This document shows positions 45,810 to 57,012 of a DNA stretch of 64,000 nucleotides, in pieces; position 1 is the stretch's first letter, and each line of letters opens with the position of its first letter. The DNA is from Multifurca ochricompacta (taxonomy: Eukaryota; Basidiomycota; Agaricomycetes; Russulales; Russulaceae): positions 186,001 through 250,000 of the forward strand of contig WTXG01000032.1 of assembly GCA_022496185.1 (NCBI GenBank), in the 5' to 3' direction. The position numbers and the translations under genes are program-made. The notes beneath the pieces were generated by a model. That model had not been told where the DNA came from. It saw nothing but the letters and a program-made list of their open reading frames with translations, and ran no database searches.

Positions 45810-47308
45810 GTGGCTTCCAGCCGCAGTCAGACCCTCTTCCGGAAGAACTCATCGAATGCAGAGACGAGAATAATCTTTCACAGCAAGTACTTGGCTCTGC
45901 CGCCTGGAAAGACTTTGAATCCGAGTTTGGATACTACGTCTATCATGACGGAAGATACCAACCAGTAGAATACGACGAAGAGAAAAGAGTTTGGTATTGT
46001 ATCCGATACTCGGACAGTCGAAACTCTTGGGTACAACCAGACCTGCCCCACCTGAATTTGGACTAGGCCCGTGGAGAGAAAATCCTCCGGCCATTGTCAC
46101 GGACTCCGAACCAGAGGAGTACGTAGAAGAACATAGTGAAGAAGCACTGGTATTAGCGTCGTCTACAGCCCCAGTTGCACCCGAAGTTGTCACGTTCAGA
46201 GCCCCTGCTTTGACAACTCCCCAGATCTCTATACAATCCGCCGACACCGTCACCCCGTTTACCAGAACATGTCTACCATCGCCGCCCAGCTTCCAGACCC
46301 CGCCCCACCAGCCCCAGTGGGGCACCACCAAACATCCCCCCCCGTCCGGACGATTATCAGGAGTGCTTCCCCAAACGTTCACTGGGGACCGCTCACAAAG
46401 CAAAAAATTCATGTTGGAGTTCACACCTTTAAAAACTTCAACCATGACGTCCCACAGATTGTCAATCCGTTTCAACGAGCCAATCTGTTCCTTTCCCTGA
46501 TTCGGGGGGATGCGGTTGACGACTGGACCATGGAACAGCTGGAATGGCTGAATGAACAAGTCGAAAGTGGGCGTCGTACCACTAGCAAGGTCTTTGGGAG
46601 ACCATCGCTGAGCGGTTTAAGGATGCCTTCACGGATGGGCAGGCCAAGCAGAAGGCAGCCCAGGAGCTCAAGTCCCTCAGAATGGAGAAGGGAGAACTTG
46701 ACGCATATGTCGCCAAGTTCAGAAGTCTAGCCAACAGAGGCCGGCTATGACACTGACGAAGAGGCACATTAGACCTCTTTTCACAGGCTTGCCCAACCCC
46801 CTGGTCAAAAATATCATTCAGTTTCATCACCCTCACACTGGGATACTTGGGTTGACACTGCTCGGAGGCAGCAACAAGATTACCTTGACTTCCAGACAAG
46901 GTTTGGAGTTGACACCAAAAAAGGAAAAACCCGAGACCAGTGGAAGGCAGCGTTCGGAGTAAAGCCCGCGCCACATGGCCAGAGGGACCAAACGCTATGG
47001 ATACCTCTGCGGATCGGGCCCGAGCTCGGGCGGCACTTACAGACGACGAGCGGCAGACGCTAATGAAGGAAGGACGCTGCTTCCGATGCAGAGCACTGGG
47101 ACATATGTCCCGGACTGCCCTAAGAAGGGGGTACGAGTCGCCGTCGCCACTGTGGCACCAGAACATCCCATTCAGAACAACCCCCCCGTCGTGGATAACG
47201 GTCAAAAGAAGAGAAGGCTCAGGACATATGGGCCAACATGATGAAGGAGAGTGAGGAAGTACGCGCCATACTAGTAGAAAGGCATTTGCAAAGAAGGATT
47301 TTTGTTAG
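45810..47308 (+). pseudogene. gypsy B6 Gag, frameshifted
   Basis: Begins at GTG 45810-45812 (ACAGTGG), with no in-frame ATG between LTR and this codon. Conserved segments in shifting frames: FGYYVYHDGRYQPVEYDEEK, WRENPPAIVTDSEPEEYVEE, NFNHDVPQIVNPFQRANLF, MEQLEWLNEQVESGRR, and a zinc knuckle beginning CFRCRALGHMSR near 47080-47115. Ends EEVRAILVEK-like, then the heptamer. Every frame change looks like a missing single base. Confidence 0.85.
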
Positions 47309-50300
47309 GCTCAAACCCATCGGCCTGGGCACGAGCACTCCATGTTACCTCTGTGTATGCTAGTCGATTCAAGTCATTGAAAATACCAGTCCACTTTGAA
47401 ACTACACAGAGGACGGCTGATCGAGACATTTTAGTGGACTCTGGAGCCACGGACAATTTTATTCACCCATGACTAATTAAAACGATGGGTTTGGGACGGC
47501 TGGCACTTCCCCAAGAAAAGAACATTTGGAATATTGATGGACGGCCAACCGTGCCGGAAAAATCACTCACTACACGGACTTGAAGGTCCAGGTTGGAGAG
47601 GCTACGAAGAACATTCGTTTCCTGATTACGGATCTAGGAGATGAAGACCTTATCCTAGGGTATCCATGGCTCGCCGCATTCGAACCCAAGATCAACTGGG
47701 CGGATGCGACGATGGACAAAGAATCATACCCCACTATCATTACGTCCATAGGCTATGACTATACAGTCAGACATCCGACATAAGAGCCACGAGTACAGGA
47801 GAGGAAGACCCAGGTCACTGTTACGCTACTAAAGCATCAGAGCTAGCCCAAAAGCAATACAAGGGCAGCAGAAAGACATACAGCGATGTAGTGCCGAGTG
47901 TCTACCATCGGCATTGGAAGGTGTTCTCTGAAGAAGAATCCCAGCGTTTTCCACCTTCCAGACCATGGGACCACGCCATAGACCTACTCCCTGATACGCC
48001 AACAGCAATAGATTGCAAAATCTATCCGCTGTCCCAGTCCGAGCAGGTGGCACTGACAGAGTTCCTTGAAGAACATTTGGCAAAAGGATATATTCGCCCA
48101 TCCAAGTCGCAGTAGCCTCACCCTTCTTCTTCATCAAAAAGAAGGACGGCAAGCTGCGACCGGTTCAGGATTACCGGCGAATCAACACATACACCGTGAA
48201 GAATGCCTACCCCCTGCCGCTCATCTCCGAACTCATTGACACTATGAGGGATAAATCCCTCTTCTCGAAGATGGACGTACATGGGGTACAACAACGTTAG
48301 AATCAAGGAAGGTGACCAGTGCAAGGCGGCGTTCAAAACAAATCAAGGGTTGTTCGAACCCAATGTTATGTTCTTTGGTCTCACGAACTCGCCGCAACGT
48401 TCCAGTCTATGATGAACCACATCTTCCGCGATCTCATTCTCACGGGAGAAGTAGTGGTCTATATGGACGACATCCTAGTAGCCACCCCAGATGATTGGAC
48501 CACCACGACGTCGTGTACATCAGGTATTGGATATACTGCATGAACATGATCTCTACCTCAAACCTGCCAAATGCTCCTTCGAACAACGAGCGTTGAGTAT
48601 CTAGGGGTCATCTTGGAAGGAGGACAAGTGCGCATGGATCCCGTGAAAGTACAGGGAATCCGGGATGGCCGTGCCGACCTGCGTCAAGGATGTCCGATCG
48701 TTCATCGGATTCTGTAACTTTTACCGACGATTCGTCAAGGGATTTTCAGGCATAGCGCGACCACTGAACGACCTGCTGAAAAAGGATGTACCATGGCATT
48801 GGGATGCCGCACAGCAGCAGGCGTTTGAACAGATCAGGGACCTTGTCGGCTCAGAACCAGTACTTATCCAACCAGATCTGGCCACCCCTTTGAAGTAGAA
48901 GTGGATGCCTCACATTTTGCGAACGGGGCAGTATTATACCAGAGAGATGCCGCACAAGTGCTTCACCCAGTGCATACTACTCCGAAACCTTCTCCCCAGC
49001 CGAAAGAAACTACGACATCTGGGACAGAGAGCTCTTAGCCATCGTCAAGGCACTACGACACTGGCGACCCTACTTGCAGGAACCCCCACAAGACCATCAT
49101 CTATACTGATCATTCCAACCTGTTATACTGGAAAGAACCCCATAAAATCAGTCGACGCGTGGCACGAGAGGTCTTGGAATTGGAAGAATATAACTTCACG
49201 CTGAAACACATTGCTGGGAGTCAGAACGCTAGAGCAGATGCATTATCGCGCAGACCAGACATGCATACAGGGGAGGACGACAATAACGACATCACTGTCC
49301 TCCCAGAGGAAGTATTTGCCAAGACGGCCATCATCAGTCTCCATGACATGGACCTTTGGGCGCAAGTTTCCCAGAATATGAACCAAGACCTGTGCCTTTC
49401 ATGGGCCGACACGCACAATTGAAGAAAGTCAGTGGTCTTTGGTGGAAAGACGGGGATCGACTCGTTGTCACCGGTGGTGACAACATTAAGAGGGGGGTGA
49501 TCCATTTTCATCACGACTTCCCTCCGCTGGCCATCCGGCATTGCCAACACCTACGCCTGGCCAAGAGAGACTATTGGTGGCCCAATATGAAAAAGGACAT
49601 CGAGAGCTATGTACAAGGATGCGCATCTGTCAAGCAAACAAAGTAACACCACCCGAAAGTCCCGCCAATGCTCCCCATTACTCCCACTACATCGACTCCT
49701 TTCCAACCATTGCCATGGACTTCATCGTCAAGCTGCCCAAATCACAAGGCTTCGACACTATCCTCACAGTCACCGATCATGATTGCTCCAAAGCGGCCTC
49801 TTCATTCCCTGTAACAAACTATCAGGCCGAAGGAGTGGCGAAACTATACCTGAATCATGTATACTGGCATTACGGACTCCCCAAAAGGATTATCTCTGAC
49901 CGAGATACCCGTTTTACATCGGCGTTTGCGAGGGCCTATGCAAGATGCTAGATATCAGACAGAACATCTCGACCGCATACCATCCACAGACAGACGGACA
50001 GTCCGAACGGACGAACCAATGGCTGGAACAGTATCTCCGGTTTTGGTGCAATGGCAGGCAGGACGACTGGGCAGAATGGCTGTCACGGCAGAATTCGCTC
50101 ACAACTCATGGCCCAATGGAACGACAAAATCCACCCCTTTCTCCCTTATCATGGGCTGGACCCACGCACCACTGGACAGATAAGCCCATCAATGTCCCAT
50201 CCGTAACAGAACGATAGGCCAATGGGAAGAGCTGCGTCAATCAGCCAATGAAAACCTGGTAAAGGCGCAACAGCTTCTGGCAGCACAGCCAAGTACATTC

Positions 50301-50747
50301 ACACCTTATCGACCAATGACTGGGTATGGCTCGAGGGTAGGAATATTCACACGTCACACCCCTCGGCCAATTAGCGCCCCGACATCACGGACCCTTCCGG
50401 ATCACAAGGAAGCTGTCGGATGTATCTTACGAGTTGCAGTTGCCGCCGAAATGGAAGATCCATCCAGTCTTCCATGCCAAGCTTCTGACCCCTTACAAGG
50501 AAACCTCCATTCATGGAGAGAACTTCCCGAGACCCCCGCCTGACCTTATCGATGGCAAAGAAGAATGGGAAGTGGAGCGCATTCTAGACTCCAAGCGACA
50601 AGGCCGAGGGCGCAAACTATTACCTGATCAAGTGGAAGGGATTCCCAGACTCTGACAATTCGTGGGAACCTGCCGGGGATATCTCTGCTCCAACCCTTAT
50701 CTCGGAGTTCCACATTCGGCATCCCAGAAGCGCCTAGAAATGCTTAA
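47296..50747 (+). pseudogene. gypsy B6 pol, frameshifted
   Basis: Starts at GGATTTT 47296-47302. Protease (ILVDSGATDNFIHP) has a TGA just after it where sisters read Arg. RT carries [16 protein letters not shown] (about 48455). RNase H, the integrase zinc region, the core ([36 protein letters not shown]) and a chromodomain (KEEWEVERILDSKRQGRG) follow. Single-base deletions break the frame about every 200-400 bases; residues between breaks match B1 and B4 closely. Confidence 0.87.
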
Positions 50748-50784
50748 AAGAAACGCCCCGAAGCCCCATTCACTTCCTCAGTAC

Positions 50785-51552
50785 ATGCTCTCCCAGCAAC
50801 GTTCTAACACTATCCAATCCATCATGTCTTTTGTCTCTGCCAACGCTGCCGTCGATGCCTTCACTGCCACCACCGTAGTAGTCGAGAACTTCCCTTCCGC
50901 TCATCCCTCACACATCCCTCCTCCCCGATTGACTACGAAGCTGCTGAGGCCCGGGTCAAAAACCAGTCCCCAACCCGAATGATGATTTCGAACACAGCGA
51001 AGAGCTGCATCCAAATGACCTGCTCGGCATGGATTGGATGACGAGGTACCCAAGTTCCCATTCTTCCTAACAACCCCAACTCCTCGACCTACTTCCCCCT
51101 CGAGATCACGATGGCCGACGGAACTGTCGCCATCGCCAAGTATATATTCTACACCAATGGAGGAATGGATGTCGCTGGATGCATGAAGAAAGATGGCCCG
51201 TCTATGGGGCTCCGGTCTATTTAGACGAAAGGTATACAGGACGTCTTCACCACACCATGACTGACGAGCAGCTCGGACATCTGGCTGCTGAAACTCCCGC
51301 ACCTTTGCCATTGACGAGGTGCTCAACGATATGTGCCTTCCGCGTCTCAAAGCCGAAGTGATGAGACTGCGGAAGAATCTGACATTGCGCACAATGCTTA
51401 ACAAACAGTACAAAGAACATGCGAAGATGATGGCAAGGCTGACAAACGGGATGTTCCAAGTTGAGCAGGAGCTGGTGGAGATTAGGAAGAGGCTGGAGAT
51501 AGGGGATGCCTATCAGACAATCGCCGAACGGTACGCTGACACATATGCATGA
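50785..51552 (+). pseudogene. gypsy B6 ORF3 (uncharacterised), frameshifted
   Basis: ATG at 50785 (MLSQQRSNTIQSIMSFVSAN), stop TGA at 51550-51552 (YADTYA). About 240-255 residues expected. Three blocks: a variable Ser/Ala/Pro-rich N-terminus; a conserved middle with FFLTTPTPRPTSPSRSR-frame remnants of VPEFPFFANN and TNGGMDVAGCMKK; and a helical C-terminus (MRLRKNLTLRTMLNKQYKEH ... EQELVEIRKRLEIGDAYQTI) that could form a coiled coil. No membrane segment. Function unknown. Confidence 0.75.
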
Positions 51553-51609
51553 CCCCTCCCCCCACGATCATTAGGGGCTGCCCCGAGGCTGATACCAAAC
51601 CGATTCGAA

Positions 51610-52017
51610 ATGCCGCGCATGCATGAGAACCCTCGTGGAGAGACATGCTGGCGATGCGATAGTAAGTATCACATCAGCTGGAACTGCCCCTTGAACCGCA
51701 AGTGGTGTCGGCATTGTCGCAGCAACCTCCATTGGAGCTGGTTCTGCATCTTCTGCCGTGTAGGAGTTGCCCCAACAATCGTCAATCCGTCGGGATGGTG
51801 CGGGAAGTGCCTCCGCCATAACTCAGGACACCGCGAGTTGGACTGCCCGATCTACGACATGTGCCGCTTATGTGGTCAGCGCGGTCCGTATGGGTTCCTT
51901 CGTACCCACCAATGCCTGCAGGACTCAGACAAGGAGAATTATACGATGGATGATCGTAATGTAGCCGACGATTACTTGGAATTGGTACAGGATGATGACG
52001 GTACAAGTCGTTTCTAG
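51610..52017 (+). CDS. gypsy B6 ORF4: cysteine-rich zinc-knuckle-like protein
   Basis: The only undamaged copy: 135 residues, ATG 51610, stop TAG 52015-52017, 57 nt after ORF3 and 31 nt before the 3' LTR. Four Cys/His clusters: CWRCDSKYHISWNC (CCHC spacing C-x2-C-x4-H-x4-C), CRHCRSNLHWSWFC (same spacing), WCGKCLRHNSGHRELDC, and CRLCGQRGPYGFLRTHQC. The tail is acidic (DDRNVADDYLELVQDDDG). Clusters of this kind usually bind nucleic acid, so an accessory nucleocapsid or RNA-binding role is plausible. No start signal other than position; how it is expressed (own message, reinitiation) is unknown. Confidence 0.82.
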   Translation: MPRMHENPRGETCWRCDSKYHISWNCPLNRKWCRHCRSNLHWSWFCIFCRVGVAPTIVNPSGWCGKCLRHNSGHRELDCPIYDMCRLCGQRGPYGFLRTHQCLQDSDKENYTMDDRNVADDYLELVQDDDGTSRF

Positions 52018-52048
52018 CCGGGTCTGCTAGAACCAGAAGAGGGGGTGA

Positions 52049-52627
52049 TGTTACGAACCCTGTCTCTTCCGACTTTCTTCCTCCTGCCTAACAATGACCC
52101 CTCCTTGCCGCCTACTTTACATTATCAGATCACGTCTCCATTGTGGGATCCTTCACATGCCCTGCTCCCGTCCCCGTGACTGCCTTTGTCTATGTTTATG
52201 TCACTATACTCTTGTTTGGGCTCTTATCTCTTATCCCTTATCTTTACGACCGGACACTTACTTAATTCCCTATCAGAAGCTCGACTTTATGCCGTCCGCT
52301 TCCGTATATTTGGGCCCACTTGACTCCATTATCTTATCTATAGGTGCCCATTCGATTACGTATATAAGTCCGCTGTAACTACATTGTAGACCTCAGACTC
52401 GACTTATTGAATACATCGGTGTTTGTCTTCCGGACTTCCCCTTAGAATCTTTGACTCGATCATCTCAGTGCTTTTGGCACTTTCCGCTTAACATTGTCAC
52501 TTGGGAACAGCCCCGTTGACCTTGACTCTACCACTCGAACTCCAAGAGGTCTTATTGATCTCTTCTCTGAACATACGTACAACGCTGTCACACAAGTCGT
52601 GCGGAACGTCTCACACCAGACGTAACA
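52049..52627 (+). repeat. 3' LTR of B6
   Basis: 579 bp, TGTTACGAACC to GACGTAACA, preceded by AGAAGAGGGGGTGA. Followed by the duplication TCGAC. Confidence 0.94.
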
Positions 52628-52632
52628 TCGAC

Positions 52633-53684
52633 CCAGCTATCCCAGTCATGGGGATGGTGGAACTGGATTATATTTTGACTAGCGGGTTGGGCAACCCTTG
52701 CGAAAAGAGGTCCAGCGTGGCCTCTTCGTCTGTGTCATAGCCGGCCCTATTCGCCAGACTTCTGAATTTGGCGACGTATGCATCTAACTCGCCCTTCTCC
52801 ATTCTAAGGGACTTTAATTCTTGGGCTGCCTTCTGTTTGGCCTGCCCATCCGTGAACACGTCTTTAAACCGCTCGGCAATGGTCTCCCAAAGACCCTCAC
52901 TTGTGGTACAGCGCCCACTCTCGACCTGTTCGTTCAGCCACTCCAGCTGCTCCATAGTCCAGTCATCAACCGCATCCCCTCGAATTAATGAAAGGAACAA
53001 ATTGGCATGTTGAAATGGGTTGACAATCTGCGGGACGTTGTGGTTGAAGTTTTTAAAGGTCGTGAACTCCAACATAAACTTTTTGCTCTGCGAGCAGTCC
53101 CCAGTGAACGTTTGGGGCAACACTCCTGATAGTCTTCCAGATGGGGGAGGGATATTTGGTGGTGCCGCCACTGGGGCTGGTGGGGCAGGGTCTGGAAGTT
53201 GGGCTGCAATGGTGGACATGGTTTGATGGAATGGGGTGACGGTGTTTGTGGATTGTACTGATATCTGGGGAGTTGTCAAAGCAGGGGCTCTGGACGTGAC
53301 AACTCTGGGTGCAACCGGAGACATAGACGCTGCTAATGCCGGTGCTTCTTCTTCACTGGGTTCTTCTATGTACTCCTCTGGTTCGGAGTCCGTGACAATG
53401 GCCAGAGGGTTTTCTCTCCATGGGCCTAGTCCAAATTCGGGTGGGGCGGGTCCTGTGGTGACCCAAGAGTGTCGGCTGTCCAAGTATCGGATGCAATACC
53501 AAACCCTCTTTTCATCGTTGTATTCTACCGGTTGGTATCTTCCATTGTGATAGACGTAGTATCCAAACTCGGACTCAAAGTCTTTCCAAGCAGCAGAGCC
53601 AAGTACTTGCTGTGAAAGATTATTCTCATCTCTGCGTTCGATGAGTTCTTCGCGGAAGAGGGTCTGACTGCAGCTGGAAGCCAC
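52633..53684 (-). pseudogene. gypsy B5 Gag, 5' part (open, cut by B6)
   Basis: 338 codons open from GTG at 53682-53684 (ACAGTGG context) to 52668. N-terminal block FGYYVYHNGRYQPVEYNDEK; Pro/Ala linker (MSTIAAQLPDPAPPAPVAAP); capsid-like region KKFMLEFTTFKNFNHNVPQ, WTMEQLEWLNEQVESGRC, ETIAERFKDVFTDGQAKQKA and LDAYVAKFRSLANRAGYDTD. It is the longest clean Gag N-terminus of the family and shows that about 150 residues upstream of the first internal Met are conserved. Confidence 0.88.
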
Positions 53685-53703
53685 TGTGAGAGACTCGACT
53701 TGA

Positions 53704-54302
53704 TGTTACGTCTGGTGCGGGATGTACTGCACGACTTGTGCGACAGCGTACTGTTCGGGATCAGATAAGAAACCAATAAGGCTTCTTGGAGTGAGACGGG
53801 ACGAGCCAAAGTCAAAGGGGCTGTACCCTGAGACAATGTTGAGTGGAAAGGGGTCGGAAACCCTGAGATGGACGAGTCAGAGGTTCAAAGGGGTGTCCAG
53901 AAGACAAGCACCGATGTATTCAATAAGTCGAGTCTGAGGTCTACAAGGTAGTTACAGCAGACTTATATACATAATCGAATGGGCGTCTACGAGATAAGGA
54001 ATCGGAGTCAAGTGGGCCCAAATATACGGAAGCGGACAGTGTAAAGTCGGGCTTCTGATAGGGTATTAAGTAAGTGTCCGAATCGTAAAGATAAAGCGAT
54101 AAGCAGATAAGAAGATGAAGGGATAGACCAAACAAAGGAACACAGCAGATAAACACGGGCAATCAAAGAAGTCACAGTGAAGGACGCAGGGCATGTGACA
54201 GGTCCCACGATGGAGACGTAATCTGGTAATGAAGTACAGGCGGAAGAGAGGGGTCGTCGTTGGGCAAGAAAAAGAAGACAGGAAGGGACAGGGTTCGTAA
54301 CA
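53704..54302 (-). repeat. 5' LTR of B5
   Basis: 599 bp. RNA start AGACTCGACTT (53925-53935) pairs with AAGTCGAGTCT (53691-53701), both on minus. Its outer edge abuts B4 ORF3 at 54303. Confidence 0.93.
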
Positions 54303-54719
54303 GCCATTCTTCTTCATGCATCCTGCGACATCCATTCCTCCATTGGTATAGAAGATGTACTTAGCTATAGCCATGGTGCCATCCGCCATGGTGATCTCAA
54401 GCGGGAAGTACATTGATGAGTTCGGGTTGTTGGCGAAGAACGGGAACTCGGGAACTTCATCGCCCATCTCCATGCCTACCAAGTCGTTTGGGTGCAGCTC
54501 TTCACAGTGTTCGAAGTCGTTGTTGGGGTTGGGAGACTGGTTTTTTACTCGTGCTTCTGCGGCTTCGTAATCGATGGGGGATGAGGGACGTGTGGAGGGA
54601 TGAGTGGAGGGAAAGTTTTCGACAACTACGGGGGAGGCAGTGAAAGTGTTGACAGCAGTGTTGGCAGTGATGAAAGACATAATGGATTGTATGGTGTTAG
54701 GACGTTGCTGTGAGAGCAT
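54303..54719 (-). pseudogene. gypsy B4 ORF3, truncated by B5
   Basis: 139 codons from MLSQQRPNTIQSIMSF to GCMKKNG, where the B5 LTR begins. Includes NNDFEHCEELHPNDLVGMEM and YFPLEITMADGTMAIAKYIF. It starts 37 nt after the pol stop, as in B5. Confidence 0.82.
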
Positions 54720-54756
54720 GTACTGGGGAATTCAACGGGGTTCTGGGTTGCTCCTT

Positions 54757-56166
54757 TTAAATGTTCTTGGGCGCTTCTGGGTGTCGGATATGAAACTCTG
54801 AGATAAGAACCGGGGCAAAGATTTCTCCGGCTGGTTCCCATGAGTTGTCAGAGTCTGGGAATCCCTTCCACTTGACAAGGTAATACAGCTTGCACCCTTG
54901 ACCTTGTCGCTTTGAATCTAGAATGTGTTCTACTTCCCACTCTTCTTCTCCATCGATAAGGTCAGGTGGGGGCCTCGGGAAGTTCTCCCCATGAATGGAG
55001 GTTTCCTTATACAGGGTCAAAAGCTTGGCATGGAAGACGGGATGGATCTTCCATTTCAGGGGCAACCGCAGTTCATATGATATGTCTGACAGCTTCCTTG
55101 TGATCTGGAAGGGCCTGTGATGTTGGGGCACTAGTTTGGTTGAGGGGTGTGATGTGTGAATGTTCCTTCCCTCGAGCCAGACCCAGTCCTTGGCTTGATA
55201 AGGTGTGAATGTGCTTGGCTGTGCCGCCAGGAGTTGTTGCGCCTTTATCAGGTTTTCATTGGCTGATTGTCGTAGTTCTTCCCATTGGCTTATACGTTGG
55301 GTTACTGAAGGGACATTAGTGGGCTTATCTGTCCATGTGGTGCACAGGGTCCAGCCCATGATAAGGGAGAAAGGGGTGGCTTTCATAGTCCCATTGGGCC
55401 ATGAATTGTGAGCAAACTCCGCAGTTGATAGCCATTCTGCCCAGTCATCTTGTCTGCTGTTGCACCAGAACCGCAGGTACTGTTCTAACCATTGGTTTGT
55501 TTGTTCAGACTGTCCGTCCATTTGTGGGTGGTAAGCTGTCGAGATATTCTGTGCTATGTCTAACGTCTTGCATAGGGCTTTAGCAAATGCTGATGTAAAT
55601 CTGGTGTCTTGGTCGGATATAATCTTTCTGGGGAGTCCATAGTGACGGTATACATGATTCAGGTATAGCTTTGCCACTCCTTCAGCTGTGATGGTTTCAT
55701 TGCAAGGGATGAACAAGGCCGCTTTGGAGCAATCATGGTTGGTGATTGTGAGGATGGTGTCAAAGCCCTGTGATTTGGGTAGCTTGACAATAAAGTCCAT
55801 TGCAATGGTCTGGAAGGGAGTTGATGCAATGGGAGTAATGGGGTGTATTGGTGGGGTTTTCGGGTGGGTGTTAACCTTGTTTGCTTGACATGCTGCGCAT
55901 CCCTGCACATAACTCTCGACATCCCGTTTCATGTTGGGCCACCAATAGTCTCTTTTGGCAAGGGCGTAGGTGTTGGCAATGCCAGGGTGGCCAGCTGAGG
56001 GGAGATCATGGTGAAAATGGATCACCCCCCTCTTAATGTTGTTGCCACCAGTGACAACAAGTTGATCCCCATCTTTCCACCAAAGGCCACTGACTTCTTT
56101 TAAGTTGTGGGCTTCGGCCCATGAACGGCACAGTTCTTGGTTCATGTTTGGGACACTTGCACCCAT
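54757..56166 (-). CDS. gypsy B4 integrase with chromodomain (open part of pol)
   Basis: 469 codons without a break. Zinc-binding HHCC near residues 53-93 (HHDLPSAGH ... CAAC). Catalytic triad D124 (AMDFIV), D185 (SDQDTRF) and E221 (GQSEQTN), spaced D-60-D-35-E, the retroviral integrase pattern. A GPF-type region precedes a C-terminal chromodomain at about 407-455 ([35 protein letters not shown]). It is the only complete integrase in the window. The first Met is internal to pol; in the live element this would be cleaved from a polyprotein. The frame is lost just upstream by an indel. Confidence 0.88.
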   Translation of the reverse strand: MGASVPNMNQELCRSWAEAHNLKEVSGLWWKDGDQLVVTGGNNIKRGVIHFHHDLPSAGHPGIANTYALAKRDYWWPNMKRDVESYVQGCAACQANKVNTHPKTPPIHPITPIASTPFQTIAMDFIVKLPKSQGFDTILTITNHDCSKAALFIPCNETITAEGVAKLYLNHVYRHYGLPRKIISDQDTRFTSAFAKALCKTLDIAQNISTAYHPQMDGQSEQTNQWLEQYLRFWCNSRQDDWAEWLSTAEFAHNSWPNGTMKATPFSLIMGWTLCTTWTDKPTNVPSVTQRISQWEELRQSANENLIKAQQLLAAQPSTFTPYQAKDWVWLEGRNIHTSHPSTKLVPQHHRPFQITRKLSDISYELRLPLKWKIHPVFHAKLLTLYKETSIHGENFPRPPPDLIDGEEEWEVEHILDSKRQGQGCKLYYLVKWKGFPDSDNSWEPAGEIFAPVLISEFHIRHPEAPKNI

Positions 56167-57012
56167 AGATCCATGTCATGGAGACTGACTATGGCAGTCT
56201 TTGCGAATACCTCCTCTGGGAGGACAGTGACGTCATTATTGTCATCCTCGCCCATATGCATATCTGGCCTGTGCGACAGTGCATCTGCTCTGGCATTTTG
56301 ACTTCCAGCAATGTGTTCAAGGTGAAGTTATATTCCTTAACTCCAGAACCTCCTGTGCCACGTGTCAACTGATTTTATGGGGTTCCTTCCAATATAATAG
56401 GTTGGAATGGTCGGTGTGGATGATGGTCTGATGTGGAGTCCCTGCCAGGTAAGGTCGCCAGTGTTGCAATGCCTTGACTATGGCTAGGAGTTCCCTATCC
56501 CAGATGTCATAGTTCTGTTCAGCTGGGGAGAAGGTTCGGAGTAGTACGCCACTGGGTGAAGTATCTGTGTGGCATCTCTCTGGTATAATACAGCTCTGTT
56601 TGCAAGTGAGAGGTGTCCACTTCCAATTCGAAGGGGCGACTTAGATCTGGTTGGATGAGTACAGCTCTGAGCCGACTAGGTCCCTGATCCGTTCAAACAC
56701 TTGTTGCTGTGTCAAACTCCAATGCCATGGCACGTCCTTTTTTAATAGATCGTTCAATGGTCATGTGATGCCTGAGAACCCTTTGACAAAGCGTTGGTAG
56801 AAGTTACAAAACCCAATGAATGATTGGACATCCTTGACACAGTCAGTACTGGCCACTCCGGATTCCCTGTACTTTAACGGATCCATGCGCACTTGTCCTC
56901 CTTCTAAGATGACTCCTAGGTACTCAACACTTCATTGCTCAAAAGAGCACTTGGCAGGTTTGAGGTACAGGTCATGTTCTTGGAGTATGTCTAGTACCTG
57001 ATGCACATGGTC
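56167..57012 (-). pseudogene. gypsy B4 pol: RT end and RNase H, broken
   Basis: Collinear with B1 RT thumb and RNase H but with several small deletions and stops; no frame stays open over about 60 codons. It follows a TGA just after [10 protein letters not shown] where sisters have Arg. Confidence 0.78.

Larger units (their letters stand above)
45215..52627 (+). mobile_element. Ty3/gypsy chromovirus family B, copy B6 (structurally complete)
   Basis: LTRs 45215-45790 and 52049-52627, duplication TCGAC at 45210-45214 and 52628-52632. Order: primer site, gag, heptamer 47296-47302, pol, ORF3, ORF4, polypurine tract AGAAGAGGGGG, 3' LTR. It is inserted into B5 gag. It is the youngest by nesting, CpG-rich, with very similar LTRs. 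All four coding regions are recognisable end to end, but gag, pol and ORF3 have one-base deletions. Confidence 0.95.
39402..54302 (-). mobile_element. Ty3/gypsy chromovirus family B, copy B5 (split by B6)
   Basis: Two 599-bp LTRs (39402-40000, 53704-54302) and internal sequence 40001-45214 plus 52633-53703. B6 sits in its gag. LTRs are nearly the same, but the flanks differ: CTGGC (in the C2 LTR) left, GCCAT (in B4 ORF3) right. It therefore cannot be a simple insertion; recombination between two B5-like copies explains precise LTR ends with unlike flanks. Confidence 0.85.
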
